A stretch of 64,000 bases of DNA from Paracoccus sp. TOH (GTDB lineage: Bacteria; Pseudomonadota; Alphaproteobacteria; Rhodobacterales; Rhodobacteraceae), in assembly GCF_030388245.1 (NCBI RefSeq), contig NZ_CP098361.1, forward strand, positions 495,001 to 559,000. Reading direction: 5' to 3'. Made by a program: the position numbers and the translations under genes. This document shows, one piece after another, positions 1 to 11,496 of this stretch; the stretch's first letter is position 1; every line of letters begins with the position of its first letter. Under the pieces are notes generated by a model. That model was not told where the DNA came from, searched no databases, and saw only the letters and a list, made by a program, of their open reading frames with translations.

Positions 1-495
<495 letters not shown>

Positions 496-589
496 TTGAT
501 TTGATCCGGAAGAAGACAGACCTGTCTCGCTTCCAAAAGCATCCTTGGACAACACTTCCCAAACGGGAAACGCCGATCGCTTCTTTTCC

Positions 590-706
590 GGTCTGGTGGC
601 CAAAGCACGAGCAAAACACCCGATCCCATCCCGAACTCGGCCGTTAAGTGCCGTCGCGCCAATGGTACTGCGTCAAAAGACGTGGGAGAGTAGGTCACCG
701 CCAGAC
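590..706 (+). rRNA. rrf: 5S ribosomal RNA
   Basis: The terminal complementary segments (GTCTGGTGGC at the 5' end and the complementary GCCAGAC at the 3' end) enclose the conserved CCCGATCCCATCCCGAACTC block and the GTGGGAGAGTAGGTC segment, which is the usual 5S core. It follows 23S by about 95 nt, as in an rRNA operon. Ends are approximate to a few bases. Confidence 0.96.
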
Positions 707-759
707 CTGAAAAGAAGCGATACATCCCTCAAAACGATCAACGACAGAACATGCCCTGC

Positions 760-2478
<1,719 letters not shown>

Positions 2479-2621
2479 GGGTGGGGCTCCGATGGGGCAG
2501 GCCGCAGCTTGGCGGTGATGGAACGATGGGGGAAGCGTGGATGCAAACGCCGCTATGGTGCAAGGGGCAGGGCGGATGCGGTGTCGGCACCCTGCAGCCG
2601 GATCGCACGGGCGGCGCTCGC

Positions 2622-2804
2622 TCAGCCCTGTTGCTCGGCGGCATGATCGGCGCGGGCGGCGTCGCGGGCCATGGCGCGGACCAGGGCCAACAGCTGCTCT
2701 TTCTGCAGGGGCGGCAGTACAGGCGACGCGGCGAGCGCGGGAGCGGTCGCTCCCGTCCTGCCCTTGCGCCTTGCGCCCTGTTGCCCTGCCTGTGCCAAAA
2801 GCAA
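2622..2804 (-). CDS. Small hypothetical protein upstream of the integrase
   Basis: About 60 aa starting from TTG; no ATG is available in frame and an upstream stop limits extension. The C-terminal half (LQKEQLLALVRAMARDAARA) looks like a real amphipathic helix, while the N-terminal half is low-complexity. It is read in the same direction as the integrase, 144 bp ahead of it. No family is recognised, and it may be a chance frame in GC-rich DNA. Confidence 0.3.
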   Translation of the reverse strand: MLLAQAGQQGARRKGRTGATAPALAASPVLPPLQKEQLLALVRAMARDAARADHAAEQQG

Positions 2805-2896
2805 ATCTCTCCCGTGCCGCGCAGAGCCAGGCTCCCGCGGGTCATCTCACCCATCAATCCGGTATCCATCCGGGTCATGAGATTATTATAGGACAT

Positions 2897-3239
2897 GGAG
2901 AGAAACTCCGAAGACGTTTATGGCCGCATGAATGCCGGAATATGTGGATAACCAGGTCAGCGCATTGAAAATAATTGAAAAACAGAATGTCAAAAGCGCC
3001 TAAAGGGAAAAGACTGAAGGATAAAATATAACCGTCGCAGGTCTAGTTAAATTAAAAATATCCGGAGAGCAGAAAATCGACCCTGCAAGGAAGAAAAGAG
3101 AGAAAACCCTTGTCGCATATGAAGCAGGTGGAAAAAGAAAAAAGTAGAAACCTGCAAGAGAGGAAAGCAGACGCGCGGCATCGGCGCCGCGCCTGGGAAA
3201 AGACAAAACACCCTGGCCCGGACCAACCTACCACGCGGG
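2897..3239. other. AT-rich gap without a recognised gene
   Basis: The 340 bp between the integrase block and the protease gene are clearly richer in A+T than both neighbours. Short frames here show no recognisable protein character. It may hold the promoter for the integrase side; no clear -35/-10 pair was singled out. Confidence 0.5.
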
Positions 3240-5363
3240 TTATCCAGGTTCAGGGGCGGCGGGATAGAGGCCGGACAGGTGCCGGTGCAGGTCCTCTCCG
3301 CTCAGATGCCGGTGCTGTTGCAGATCGCGGGCGATGGCGTCCAGCCGGTCCCGCTGTGCGCCAAGTATCCGGGTGGCCCGCGCTTCGGCATGCTGCAGCC
3401 GTGCCCGGACCCGCTGTTGCAGCGCGGGGGCGAGGCGGCCGATGGCGGTCTTGCCGGTCCAGAGCGGGCCGTCGGATCCGAGACCATAGCTGGTCTCGAT
3501 AGCGACGGCGATGCGGGTGGCGAGCGCGAGATCAGACTCTTCGCCGCCGCCGGCGCCGGCCGAGACATGGCCCAGCATCAGGCGCTCGGCGCAGCGCCCC
3601 GCCAGCGTGTGGGCGATCTCGGCCTCGTAATCCGCGAGCAGCATCTGGTGATGCGGCAGGTTGCGGGCGATCTCGCCGCCGCGCGGGGTCAGCGTGATGC
3701 GGGTGATCTGGCCCAGGTCGAGCGCGGCGCAGACGACCGTATGGCCGGCCTCGTGCAGGGCGATGCGCCAGTCGAGCGCATCCTGCGGCGGCGGCAGGGC
3801 AAGGGCGTCACGGACGTCGTCGAGCTGCAATGTCCGACGTTCCGATCGGCAGATCGACCGCGCCATGCGGACGGCGGCGTCGATCTGTGCCGGGGTGCAG
3901 CCCGAGGCCGTCCGGGCCAGTGCGGCGACGGCCTCGGGATCGAAGCCGGCGCCGAGTTTGTCGCGCAGGATTTGCGCCAGCGCTGCGGGGCCTGGCGCCC
4001 CGATCTCGATATGAAGATCGAAACGACCGGCGCGCAGGATCGCCGGATCGATGCGTCCGGGATGGTTGCAGGTGCCGACGACAATGACGCCTTCCTTGCG
4101 GCTGATCATGTCCATCTGTTCGAGGAACGCGTTGATGACCTGGGTGCGATAGCTGCGGGCGTGGCTGTCGCTGCCGTCGCGCGCGCCGGCGGCATCGATC
4201 TCGTCGATGGTCAGGATCGCGGGGGCTTGTGCAAACGCCTGGGCGAAGCATCGGCGCATTGCGTCGAGCATATTGCCGAGATGGCCAGCGGCTTGCCATT
4301 GCGCAAAACTGCCGCTGACATGCGTGATGCCGGCGCTGGCAGCCATGGCCTGTGCCAGCCAGGTCTTGCCAGTGCCGGGCGGGCCGTAGAGCAAGAGCGA
4401 GCGGGGCAGGTCCGACCATGCGATCTTGCCCGCCTGCCAATCCTTGAGATCGGCGACGATGCGGCGCGCGGCGGGCAGGGCCGGGTTGTCGTCAGCGATC
4501 CGGTCGAGATGCGGACCGGATGTGAGCGGCTTGGGCGCCGGTTGCGCCAGCCGTGCGACGGCCTCCTCGACACCCGGGGCCGCGAATGCGAGGCGCAGCG
4601 CCAGCGGGGTCAGCCCGGCGATGGCCGCGTCATCGGGCAGCCGATTCGCCAGCGATGCGTCGGCCATGACGCCGGCATCCGGATGCCATGCGTCCAGCGC
4701 CGCGCGCAGGATCTCGCGCGACAGCGGCGCCAGCAGGATCGGCTCGGGCAGGGCGGGGCGTAGCTCTTCGGGCAGGATCACTTCATCCGGCACCGGCAAG
4801 ACCAGCGGCAGGCCGGTTTCCATCGCCTCGGCGATGCGCTCGGCATATGTGGCGATGCTGATGGCATCGATCTTGTCCATGTGGACATCGGGCCGGAGCA
4901 CGACGGCCGCCGGCGGCGTAAAGCTCACGATATCGCTGCGGTAGAGATACTCCCAGCCCTCCGGCAGCATGAGCTTGCCGATGGTCCGGGCGACATGCAG
5001 CAGGTCCGGGATGGCGAAGCCGCGCAACAGCATCAGCCGGTGATCGGTCAGTTGCGCCTCGAAGGCCGGGGCGGATCCGAAGGTGCGCGCCAGGCGCATG
5101 AGCAGCAGAAGCTGCGCGGCCGGCAGCGGCCGGCGGGCGACGGCGACGGACGCGGTGCCGGGGGCATCGTCATCCTCCTTGCCGCGCGTCTTGCTATCCG
5201 GCGGCCAGTCGGGATGCACGACCCGGGCCGCCTGCTGTGCCGGGAGGGTCGAGGCGAAGGCGGTCTCATCGACCAGGACCGCATTCTGGCGGGACAGCAG
5301 ATCCCGGGCATAGCGGATCCAGGAAGGACAGTCCTGTGAGGGCAGGGGGAGGCTTTGAAGCAT
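3240..5363 (-). CDS. Soluble FtsH-like AAA ATPase / M41 zinc peptidase
   Basis: 707 aa. An unrecognised N-terminal domain of about 280 residues replaces the membrane anchor of FtsH. The AAA module follows, with Walker A GPPGTGKT near residue 327 and Walker B ILTIDEIDAAG, then an arginine-finger region with GRFD. The C-terminal peptidase M41 domain carries the zinc motif HEAGH near residue 536 and a later EESDLALATRIA stretch that matches the third-ligand region of FtsH. It probably unfolds and degrades proteins in the cytoplasm. No transmembrane segment is visible. A Shine-Dalgarno AAGGAA precedes the ATG. It is the largest cargo gene of the integrase island; whether the role is regulatory or defensive cannot be told from sequence. 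Confidence 0.88.
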   Translation of the reverse strand: MLQSLPLPSQDCPSWIRYARDLLSRQNAVLVDETAFASTLPAQQAARVVHPDWPPDSKTRGKEDDDAPGTASVAVARRPLPAAQLLLLMRLARTFGSAPAFEAQLTDHRLMLLRGFAIPDLLHVARTIGKLMLPEGWEYLYRSDIVSFTPPAAVVLRPDVHMDKIDAISIATYAERIAEAMETGLPLVLPVPDEVILPEELRPALPEPILLAPLSREILRAALDAWHPDAGVMADASLANRLPDDAAIAGLTPLALRLAFAAPGVEEAVARLAQPAPKPLTSGPHLDRIADDNPALPAARRIVADLKDWQAGKIAWSDLPRSLLLYGPPGTGKTWLAQAMAASAGITHVSGSFAQWQAAGHLGNMLDAMRRCFAQAFAQAPAILTIDEIDAAGARDGSDSHARSYRTQVINAFLEQMDMISRKEGVIVVGTCNHPGRIDPAILRAGRFDLHIEIGAPGPAALAQILRDKLGAGFDPEAVAALARTASGCTPAQIDAAVRMARSICRSERRTLQLDDVRDALALPPPQDALDWRIALHEAGHTVVCAALDLGQITRITLTPRGGEIARNLPHHQMLLADYEAEIAHTLAGRCAERLMLGHVSAGAGGGEESDLALATRIAVAIETSYGLGSDGPLWTGKTAIGRLAPALQQRVRARLQHAEARATRILGAQRDRLDAIARDLQQHRHLSGEDLHRHLSGLYPAAPEPG

Positions 5364-5586
5364 GGGGAGGTTCCTTGCAGGAAAAGGGGGATCTGTTCCG
5401 GACGAGGCAGGCCTGCTTCGGTCTGGGCATGGCTGGTCGTTGCCCGGGCTGGGCTCCGCCTTGCGCGCGCTCGATGGCGGCTCGGGCGCGTGACTGGTCC
5501 ACGTCTGCGGTCAGGGGCGGCGGGCGTTGGATGCGGGGCGCTGGTAATCGCGCGCAGGACGGGTTGGGGCGAAGCCCCGGCCCGGA

Positions 5587-6525
5587 CTATGAGGCCGGCG
5601 TTCTGGCGATCCGTTCCAGTTCGGTCCGGATCACCGGCTCCAGGGCGGCGTCGTAGATCTCGCTGACGAGATTGAGATGGCGGGCGATCGCCTCCCGCGG
5701 CAGCACCGCCTCGGGGTAGCGGCGCCGAAGCTTCCGGTGCAGGCGTTTCTCCATCTTGAGCGCGTCATGGCCGGTCGCCATCGGGATGCTGACGACCAGA
5801 GCGCAGCCCAGTTCGGCAGTCATGCCGAGTTGGTGCCGCATGCGCGACTGCGGATTGCGGCTGTAGCCCAGCTTGACCACCGGCCCGTGGCCCGGCAGGT
5901 GCAAGCGCAGCAGGTAGAGCCAGCTCGGCGCCGCCGACCAGCATTCGCCGCAGCAGCCGCAGGAAAATCTGCCGGTCTGCAGATTCCCGCGCGCGATGCG
6001 CTGCTGGTGGCCGCAGCCGTGCTGATACAGCCGGTAGTTGGCGTCGCCTTCCGGATCGGACCCGATCAGCACCCAGCCGCAACTTTCCGCCTCGGCGGCT
6101 TCGCGCGCGGCATGGCAGGTCTCGCAGCGCAGCCCGTTCCGCCCGGCGCCGATCTGGCGCATGCGGTCGGGCTGGCGCCGGACCTCGTGGCCGCAAGGCG
6201 CGCGATACCAGGCATACATCATGTCCTCGGGATCGCGGCGCAGGTATTCCAGCCCGGCCTGTTCGGCAGCAGCGCGCCATTGTGCCTCGAGGCAATGCGG
6301 ACATTGCGGCTGACAGGCGCGCAGCGCGGAGATCTTGTGCTTGCTGGGCCGGCCGCAGGTGCCGCAGGCCAGCGCGAGGTGGTAGCGATCCTGCACCCGG
6401 GCGATGATGGTCATGCCTTTCTGGTGCGCGAGGTCATGCCAGGCCTCGGGGATCGGCAGGTCGATGGCGGGCATGTCCGGTTGCGACGGGTCCAGCCTGG
6501 TGTTTTTGCGATGGGCTTTATGCAT
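5587..6525 (-). CDS. Zinc-ribbon protein with GIY-YIG-like nuclease domain
   Basis: 312 aa from the ATG at 6525, chosen because GGGAGGA stands just upstream; the frame could extend 33 codons further. Three cysteine-rich repeats resembling zinc ribbons come first (CGTCGRP with PQCPHC; CGHEV with CETC; CGHQQ with CGCCG). Then comes a C-terminal segment SWLYLLRL followed by VVKLGYSRNPQSRMRHQL, which has the shape of the T5orf172/Mug113 branch of GIY-YIG nucleases. The canonical GIY tyrosines are replaced here by WLYLLRL. The protein may bind nucleic acid and cut or nick it. It is read in the same direction as the M41 protease with a 224-bp gap. The family call rests on motif shape only. Confidence 0.7.
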   Translation of the reverse strand: MHKAHRKNTRLDPSQPDMPAIDLPIPEAWHDLAHQKGMTIIARVQDRYHLALACGTCGRPSKHKISALRACQPQCPHCLEAQWRAAAEQAGLEYLRRDPEDMMYAWYRAPCGHEVRRQPDRMRQIGAGRNGLRCETCHAAREAAEAESCGWVLIGSDPEGDANYRLYQHGCGHQQRIARGNLQTGRFSCGCCGECWSAAPSWLYLLRLHLPGHGPVVKLGYSRNPQSRMRHQLGMTAELGCALVVSIPMATGHDALKMEKRLHRKLRRRYPEAVLPREAIARHLNLVSEIYDAALEPVIRTELERIARTPAS

Positions 6526-6667
6526 GGGGTATCCTCCCGAGTGTGGGGTTCTGGGAATGGAAAGGGAGAGGGCGTCCTGACGCGGCGCAGCCGCAGCCGC
6601 ATGGCGCGCGCCAGGGCGCGCCATGATCAGGCGACAGGCTCAGGATGGGGTGGAGATCCGCGCCGGC

Positions 6668-7183
6668 TCAGCAGCCGAGGCCGGGCCAGTCGTTGAAGCC
6701 GTCCGGATCCCCTGCGCTGGGGATCATCTCCAGGCTGCCGATCTCGGCCAGCCGCGCCTCCGCGCTGCGCAGCATCTCGCGCAGGCGCCAGGCGACGGCA
6801 TTATCGCCCCGCAAGGTCAGAGCCTCGCCGCAGCCGGCCAGATCCGCCACTGCGGCGTCATATTCCGCCGGATGCTCGCAGCCCAAGGCGAAGTGCAGGA
6901 TCCGCGCGGCCCGGATCAGCACCCGGTCGGCGGCGCGCAGGGCCGGGCTGTCGGAGAGATCGCTGGCCTCGGCCGCAGCCCGCTGCCAGAGCAGTTCCGA
7001 CTCGCGCAGCCAGTGCGAAAAGGCCGGGTCGCGCGACCAGCCGTGCTGGATGTCGCGCTCCGCTTCGATGGCATGCGCCAGCGTGCCCAGAAGCTCGGAA
7101 AAGCGGCGTGAAACACTGGTGTGGGTGAAAGCGCAGGTGGCTTTCTGCGCCCCGAAGGGCGTGGTAGGACTGGCGTCAGCCAT
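6668..7183 (-). CDS. Hypothetical helical protein
   Basis: 171 aa with a good Shine-Dalgarno (AAGGAG) before the ATG. It is predicted largely helical and rich in Ala, Arg and Glu, with a C-terminal GDPDGFNDWPGLGC tail. No family was recognised and no signal peptide or membrane segment is visible. It is first in the leftward set 7183, 6525, 5363, and it diverges from the ribbon-helix-helix gene at 7307. Being first in the set suggests it works with the GIY-YIG and M41 proteins, but this is inference. Confidence 0.7.
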   Translation of the reverse strand: MADASPTTPFGAQKATCAFTHTSVSRRFSELLGTLAHAIEAERDIQHGWSRDPAFSHWLRESELLWQRAAAEASDLSDSPALRAADRVLIRAARILHFALGCEHPAEYDAAVADLAGCGEALTLRGDNAVAWRLREMLRSAEARLAEIGSLEMIPSAGDPDGFNDWPGLGC

Positions 7184-7306
7184 GGTCGGTCTCCTTATCC
7201 GAGATCGTTGTGGTCAGGGCCAGGGAAGAGTTGCCGCTCTTGCCCTGGCTCGCCCATTCTGTTACCTTGTTGGCATAAAGTCAAGTAAGTACGGAACGGA
7301 TTCTGC

Positions 7307-7495
7307 ATGACAGAGAAGAAAATGGGCCGGCCCGAAGTCGATACCATGCCCGTCACCATCCGCATGGAGCGCGACATGGTCCGCCAGATCGACGATTATC
7401 GCAGGACCCTCGACGACCTCCCGACACGGCCCGAGGTGATCAGAAGGGTCATGGCCGAGTTTTTGGCGCGTGAACTGCAGAAAAAGACTGACTGA
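7307..7495 (+). CDS. Ribbon-helix-helix (CopG/Arc-type) DNA-binding protein
   Basis: 62 aa. The strand segment MPVTIRMERDMVRQIDDYRR is followed by two helices with TRPEVIRRVMAEFLARELQKK, the standard ribbon-helix-helix layout of small repressors and antitoxins. It is divergent from the gene at 7183 with 123 bp between. This spacer contains CTTGTTGGCATAAAGTCAAG, whose ends are inverted repeats, so it could autoregulate and control the leftward set. No partner toxin is seen next to it on its own strand. Confidence 0.75.
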   Translation: MTEKKMGRPEVDTMPVTIRMERDMVRQIDDYRRTLDDLPTRPEVIRRVMAEFLARELQKKTD

Positions 7496-8990
7496 GGACT
7501 TTTGGGGCATTTCCTAACGGATCGAGGATCACGGCTGTTATGGGGTGTTGCTGAGTGCTGAAAACGGCCTTGGTTACGATCAAGTCTGCCGTGTAATCAG
7601 GCTGACCCTGTTCGGTTTTGCTGTTCCTTTTATGGTGTATCCGCTCTGGTAGAACTTATCCGGTGTTACCCGATACGCCGTTAGGCACTCATAGAAATGA
7701 TGTCCGGCAGGCTTGCGAGGCAACGATGACCGCGCGCTGTACTTGGCCGTTCAGACTTCATGCCTGGTGGTCGTGGCGGTCGTGCCGGGGGTCAGCCAAT
7801 TGATCGCCCATGACGATAGTAAGCTGATCAGCCCGCAATAGCCTTTGCTATCCGCTTGTCTCGTGCATAATCGGGCGAATCCGATCCGAGCGTGCTGACG
7901 CTCGGTGTGGTGTCATGCCGACTGAAGCATGTGGCAATGTCCAGGAGGTCGGGGCCTTTCTGACGACGCAGTAAGCGAGGTCTTGGAGATGTTCGACCTC
8001 CTCTGTTCTGATCAGCTTTTGGGACCTGTCCGTCCTTTGTCAGGGGTATTGCCTGTTGAGAGAGAAATCCTGGAATTCCCATGTGCTCGGATCTGTGACA
8101 TTGGCTTCTCCATATGTTCCGGAATTTCCGCCAATGATGTCCGACGTTCCATCTGTTCATGACGTTCTGGTGGCCAGCGGAAGATGCAGTCTGCGGGGCA
8201 GGGCAGCCGAAATCCCATCAGCAAGTAGCAGGACCTCTTGGAAGGAAATCCATATTATCAGACCAATTGGCATCTGGTCGAAAAATCGCTAATAGCTGGA
8301 CTCTGTGTCATGGAGGCAGCAGATCCCGAACTTCATACAGCACAAAGCACACAGATAAAAATTAACGGCACCGTCTTCAAGCAAGTGTCAGTGGGAAAGC
8401 TGCTTTGTAACTATTGGTCTATGCCTGGAGCCTCTTCCGGACATCATCGCGATGGCAAATAGTCGGGATTGGTGTTCACAGGAAAACCGCTCGCCTGTGG
8501 CATTGCCGTGATGTTGATGGAGAACCGGCGGATCGGGTTCATCTTCTGGACTGATTACCGTGTCCGCACCATGGCAAGGTGAGGAGCTGGGGCAGAACCT
8601 TGGATAAGCTCCGAGAAACGGACGTTGCCGGTGCGGTCATCCCTATTCAAGGACCAGGGAGCCTGACTTATTTTTCAAAAATCTCGAGAAAGACTTGAAC
8701 TGCATCAAAGGACGGATTATAAAGTAAGCGTCGCACCAAGAAATTGGCAGGCCAAGGCAGTCTTCCCCGCCGGGTAGGCGGCTGAAAAAAGATAGACGCC
8801 TTGATTTTTCCGCCGGGTAGGTGGTCCGAATGGGGTGGGGCTTTGGCCTCGCCCCATTCTTTTTCTGAATCTATTCGTCTATAATGTGTCGGCCATGCAC
8901 TGCGTCGGGCGCTTTGGCTTCGTGTAGTGATCTCATTGTGTTTTTGGCTATGGATCGCAGGGGTTCGTGGCCTGGTTGCTGATTTCCACC
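7496..8990. other. 1.5-kb stretch without a recognisable gene
   Basis: No open reading frame here has convincing codon use or a known domain, and the short ones on both strands are under 115 codons. A repeated CCGCCGGGTAGG occurs at 8767-8778 and 8810-8821, the first copy able to fold as CCGCC/GGCGG. A strong terminator-like hairpin lies at 8828-8865. The rest may be decayed coding sequence at the edge of the island. Confidence 0.5.
8828..8865 (+). terminator. Terminator-like hairpin
   Basis: GAATGGGG pairs with CCCCATTC around a GC-rich loop and is followed by a T run (8860-8864). This is a good intrinsic terminator on the + strand, though no gene directly upstream was recognised. Confidence 0.6.
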
Positions 8991-9008
8991 TGAATAGCCC
9001 CGAGTTTC

Positions 9009-9890
9009 TTAGACGCCTTCACGTCTCATCACCTCCCGCCGTTCGAACTCGGCGGGCGACAGCATCCCGTTCCTCGCATGCTTGCGCTTCGGGTTGTAGA
9101 ACATCTCGATATAATCGAACACGTCCTGCCTTGCGTCTTCGCGGGTCCTGTAGGTTCTGCGCCTGATCCGCTCGCGCTTGAGCAGGTTGAAGAAGCTCTC
9201 GGCGACTGCGTTGTCGTGGCAGTTGCCGCGGCGGCTCATGGAATGCTCCAGATTGTGGGCGCGCAGAAACGCAGCCCAATCCATGCTGGTGAACTGACTT
9301 CCCTGATCCGAGTGGATCAGCACCTTGGTCTTCGGTTTTCGCCGCCAGACCGCCATGAGCAGGGCCTGAAGGACGACATCTGTCGTCTGCCTGCTTTGCA
9401 TCGACCAACCGACCACGCGCCGGGAATAGAGGTCAATGATCACCGCGAGGTAAGCGAAGCCCTCCTGCGTCCGGATGTAGGTGATATCGGTCACCCAGAC
9501 CTTATCCGGGGCCTCGACATCGAACTGCCGGTCGAGGGTGTTGTCGACCACGACCGACGGCTTGCCACCATAACTTCCGGGGCGGCGCTTGTAGCCGATC
9601 TGTGCCTTGATCCCCGCAAGCTGCGTCAATGTCAATCGGGCGACCCGGTTCGGACAGATGCTTTCACCCTGTTCCACCAGATCATCATGCAGCTTGCGGT
9701 AACCGTAGACCTTGCCGCTCTCAACCCAGGCCTCCTGCAGCAACTCGGTCTGGCGCCTGTCTTCCTGGGCTCGCGCGCTCACCGGCGCCTGCAGCCAGGC
9801 ATAGAACCCGCTCGGCTGGATGCGCAGGCACCGGCACATCGCACGGATGGAAAACTGACCCCGATGCTCGGCCACGAACGCGTATCTCAC
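9009..9890 (-). CDS. IS3-family transposase OrfB (DDE)
   Basis: 293 aa. It has the IS3 rve integrase core: VWVTDITYIRTQEGFAYLAV with the first Asp, SDQGSQFTS with the second, and NAVAESFFNLLKRE with the catalytic Glu. The helical N-terminal HTH_21-like region contains YGYRKLHDDL. It begins at GTG overlapping the end of orfA and would normally be made as an OrfAB fusion by -1 frameshifting. In this copy the mutated terminal repeat creates a TAA stop at the end. Confidence 0.9.
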   Translation of the reverse strand: MRYAFVAEHRGQFSIRAMCRCLRIQPSGFYAWLQAPVSARAQEDRRQTELLQEAWVESGKVYGYRKLHDDLVEQGESICPNRVARLTLTQLAGIKAQIGYKRRPGSYGGKPSVVVDNTLDRQFDVEAPDKVWVTDITYIRTQEGFAYLAVIIDLYSRRVVGWSMQSRQTTDVVLQALLMAVWRRKPKTKVLIHSDQGSQFTSMDWAAFLRAHNLEHSMSRRGNCHDNAVAESFFNLLKRERIRRRTYRTREDARQDVFDYIEMFYNPKRKHARNGMLSPAEFERREVMRREGV

Positions 9891-10158
9891 TTTGCATCCC
9901 TGGCGAAATACGCGGTGGCTTTTTTAGGATGTCACGTTCCTCCGACACCCGGACCAGCTCTCGCTTCAGTCGTCGGATCTCGGCATCCTTTGCCGTCTCA
10001 CCCGACACCGCCTTCGCGAACTTGCGCTTCCAGGCATAGAGCGAGTGCGTGCTCACCCCGAGCCGCTCAGAGACCTCCTTGGCCGGGTAGCCCCGCTCCG
10101 TGATCTGCGCCACCGCATCGCGCTTGAAATCGTCAGTGAAATTACCTGTGCCCATCAT
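9891..10158 (-). pseudogene. IS3-family OrfA, frameshifted
   Basis: Encodes the HTH protein beginning MMGTGNFTDDFKRD with the SERLGVSTHSLYAWKRKFAK helix-turn-helix and a leucine-zipper-like end. The slippery A run has six A where the other two copies have seven. The reading frame therefore leaves the normal end (ATAYFARDAK) and runs on into about 60 foreign residues to 9721. OrfAB fusion by the usual -1 slip is also lost, so this copy is probably inactive. Confidence 0.8.
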
Positions 10159-10214
10159 GGCCTCCTTGCCTCAAAGTTAGCGAAGAAGGCGTCCACGAAA
10201 CATGGGGCTATTCA

Positions 10215-11225
10215 GGTCCAGCAATAGACCAGTTGCCACGGGCCATTGTCGCGCGCGATCTCGGTCATCGCGTTGTAGGACTGGTAGGCGTCGCATTGCA
10301 GGAAGCGGCCGTGGTATCCGGCGAGGAAGTTCAGCGGATGCGCCTTGCCCCGGCCGGGGGCATAGTGGAACAGCACGATGGGTGGGCCAGCCCCGCCATG
10401 ACCACGCTCGTCAGTGACGACGGCCCAGAAGAAGCCGCTCTTGGTGCGTTTCAGGCCCGGTTCCAGCACCGGCGCGCGGGTTTCATCCACGAAGATGCGG
10501 TCTGCGCCACGCAGATGGGCACGCATATGGTTGATGACGGGCATCAGGTGGAAACAGGCGCGCCCGACCCAGTTGCCGAGTGTGCCGCGGTCCAGATCGA
10601 TCCCTTGCCGCTTGAAGATCTCGGCCTGCCGATAAAACGGCAGGTGGTTACCGAACTTCGAGACGATAATCCAAGCGATGAAGAGTTCCGTGGGCAGCCC
10701 GCCGGGCACGACATGCTCGGGGGCATGGGCCTGCGCGACAGCTTGCGAGTAACGGCGGCAGGCGTATTTCGGGCGCCGCGTGACCAGCACCCGGAACTGG
10801 GCGGGGATCACGTCGAGCCGTTCGGACACGTCTTCCCCGATCCTGGACATCTCGCCGCAACCGCAGGGACAGAGCGTGCTGGCAGGCTCGATCACGCGCT
10901 CAACCCGAGGCAGATGGGACGGCAGATGCCCGCGGTTGCGCTTGGGCTTGCGGGGTGTTTCCCCGCGCGCCCGCTGCATCGCCGCTTCGGCCTTTTCTTG
11001 TGCTGCCTCAAGCACACCTTGAGCAAACTCGGCATCTTCCAGGGGCAGGTTGAACTGGTCGGGCGAAAGCTTTTCGGAGCGCTTGCCGAATTTCTCGCGC
11101 TGCGCCGCGTGCAGGATATCCTGCAGCCGCCGATTGGCCTCTTGCGTCTCGGCCAGCGTCGCCTCCACCTCGGCGAGGCGGGCCTTCAGCAAGGCGTTTT
11201 CGCGCGCAAGATCAGCTGTTTCCAT
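10215..11225 (-). pseudogene. IS66-family transposase TnpC, 3' end cut off by IS3
   Basis: About 337 codons from ATG 11225. It shows the coiled N-terminus (AREKFGKRSEKL region), the zinc-like CPCGCGEMSRIGEDVSERLD segment, the DDE start FVDETRAPVLEPG, and YHGRFLQCDAYQSYN with the second Asp. The gene stops at YCWT because the IS3 element begins there, so the catalytic Glu part is missing. It matches the copy at 56277-57290, with the same interruption. Confidence 0.88.
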
Positions 11226-11293
11226 GGCGGGAAGTGAAACACAGGATGCCCTTTCCGGCCAGCAAAAACAGGCGTTTCGACGCAGCCTGCCAG

Positions 11294-11496
11294 TCACCCC
11301 GCCGCCAGCGGGCGCCGCGTCCGTTCGGGGCGGACCATCCGCCAATCCACGCCCTCAAACAGCGCTGCAAACTGCGCGCCGGACATGCGCATGACCCCGT
11401 CGCGCAACTGTGGCCAGACGAATTTGCCGCCTTCCAGCCGCTTGTGAACTAGCACCATGCCGGTCTGATCCCAGAGCAGCAGTTTGATCCTGTCCG
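11294..11496 (-). pseudogene. IS66-family TnpB fragment
   Basis: Only the C-terminal 67 residues remain (LLLWDQTGMVLVHKRLEGG onward). The N-terminal half, present in the intact copy at 55855-56208, is replaced at 11496/11497 by a different IS66 element on the other strand. Confidence 0.85.

Larger units (their letters stand above)
8991..10214 (-). mobile_element. IS3-family element, copy 1 (decayed)
   Basis: 1,224 bp, one base shorter than the 1,225-bp copy at 57288-58512. The right end carries the intact terminal repeat (inward TGAATAGCCCCATGTTTCGT). The left repeat has changed (CCGAGTTTCTTAGACG instead of CCATGTTTCGTGGACG). It is inserted in the 3' part of an IS66 tnpC gene at exactly the junction seen for copy 3. 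Confidence 0.9.

Noticed and set aside
3279..4763. 494-codon + strand frame opposite the M41 protease
   Set aside because: Shadow of the minus-strand gene, which has Walker A, Walker B and HEAGH motifs.
7618..8462. Several 60-110 codon frames in the gene-free stretch
   Set aside because: Mixed amino-acid composition, overlapping on both strands, no ribosome-binding sites and no recognisable motif.
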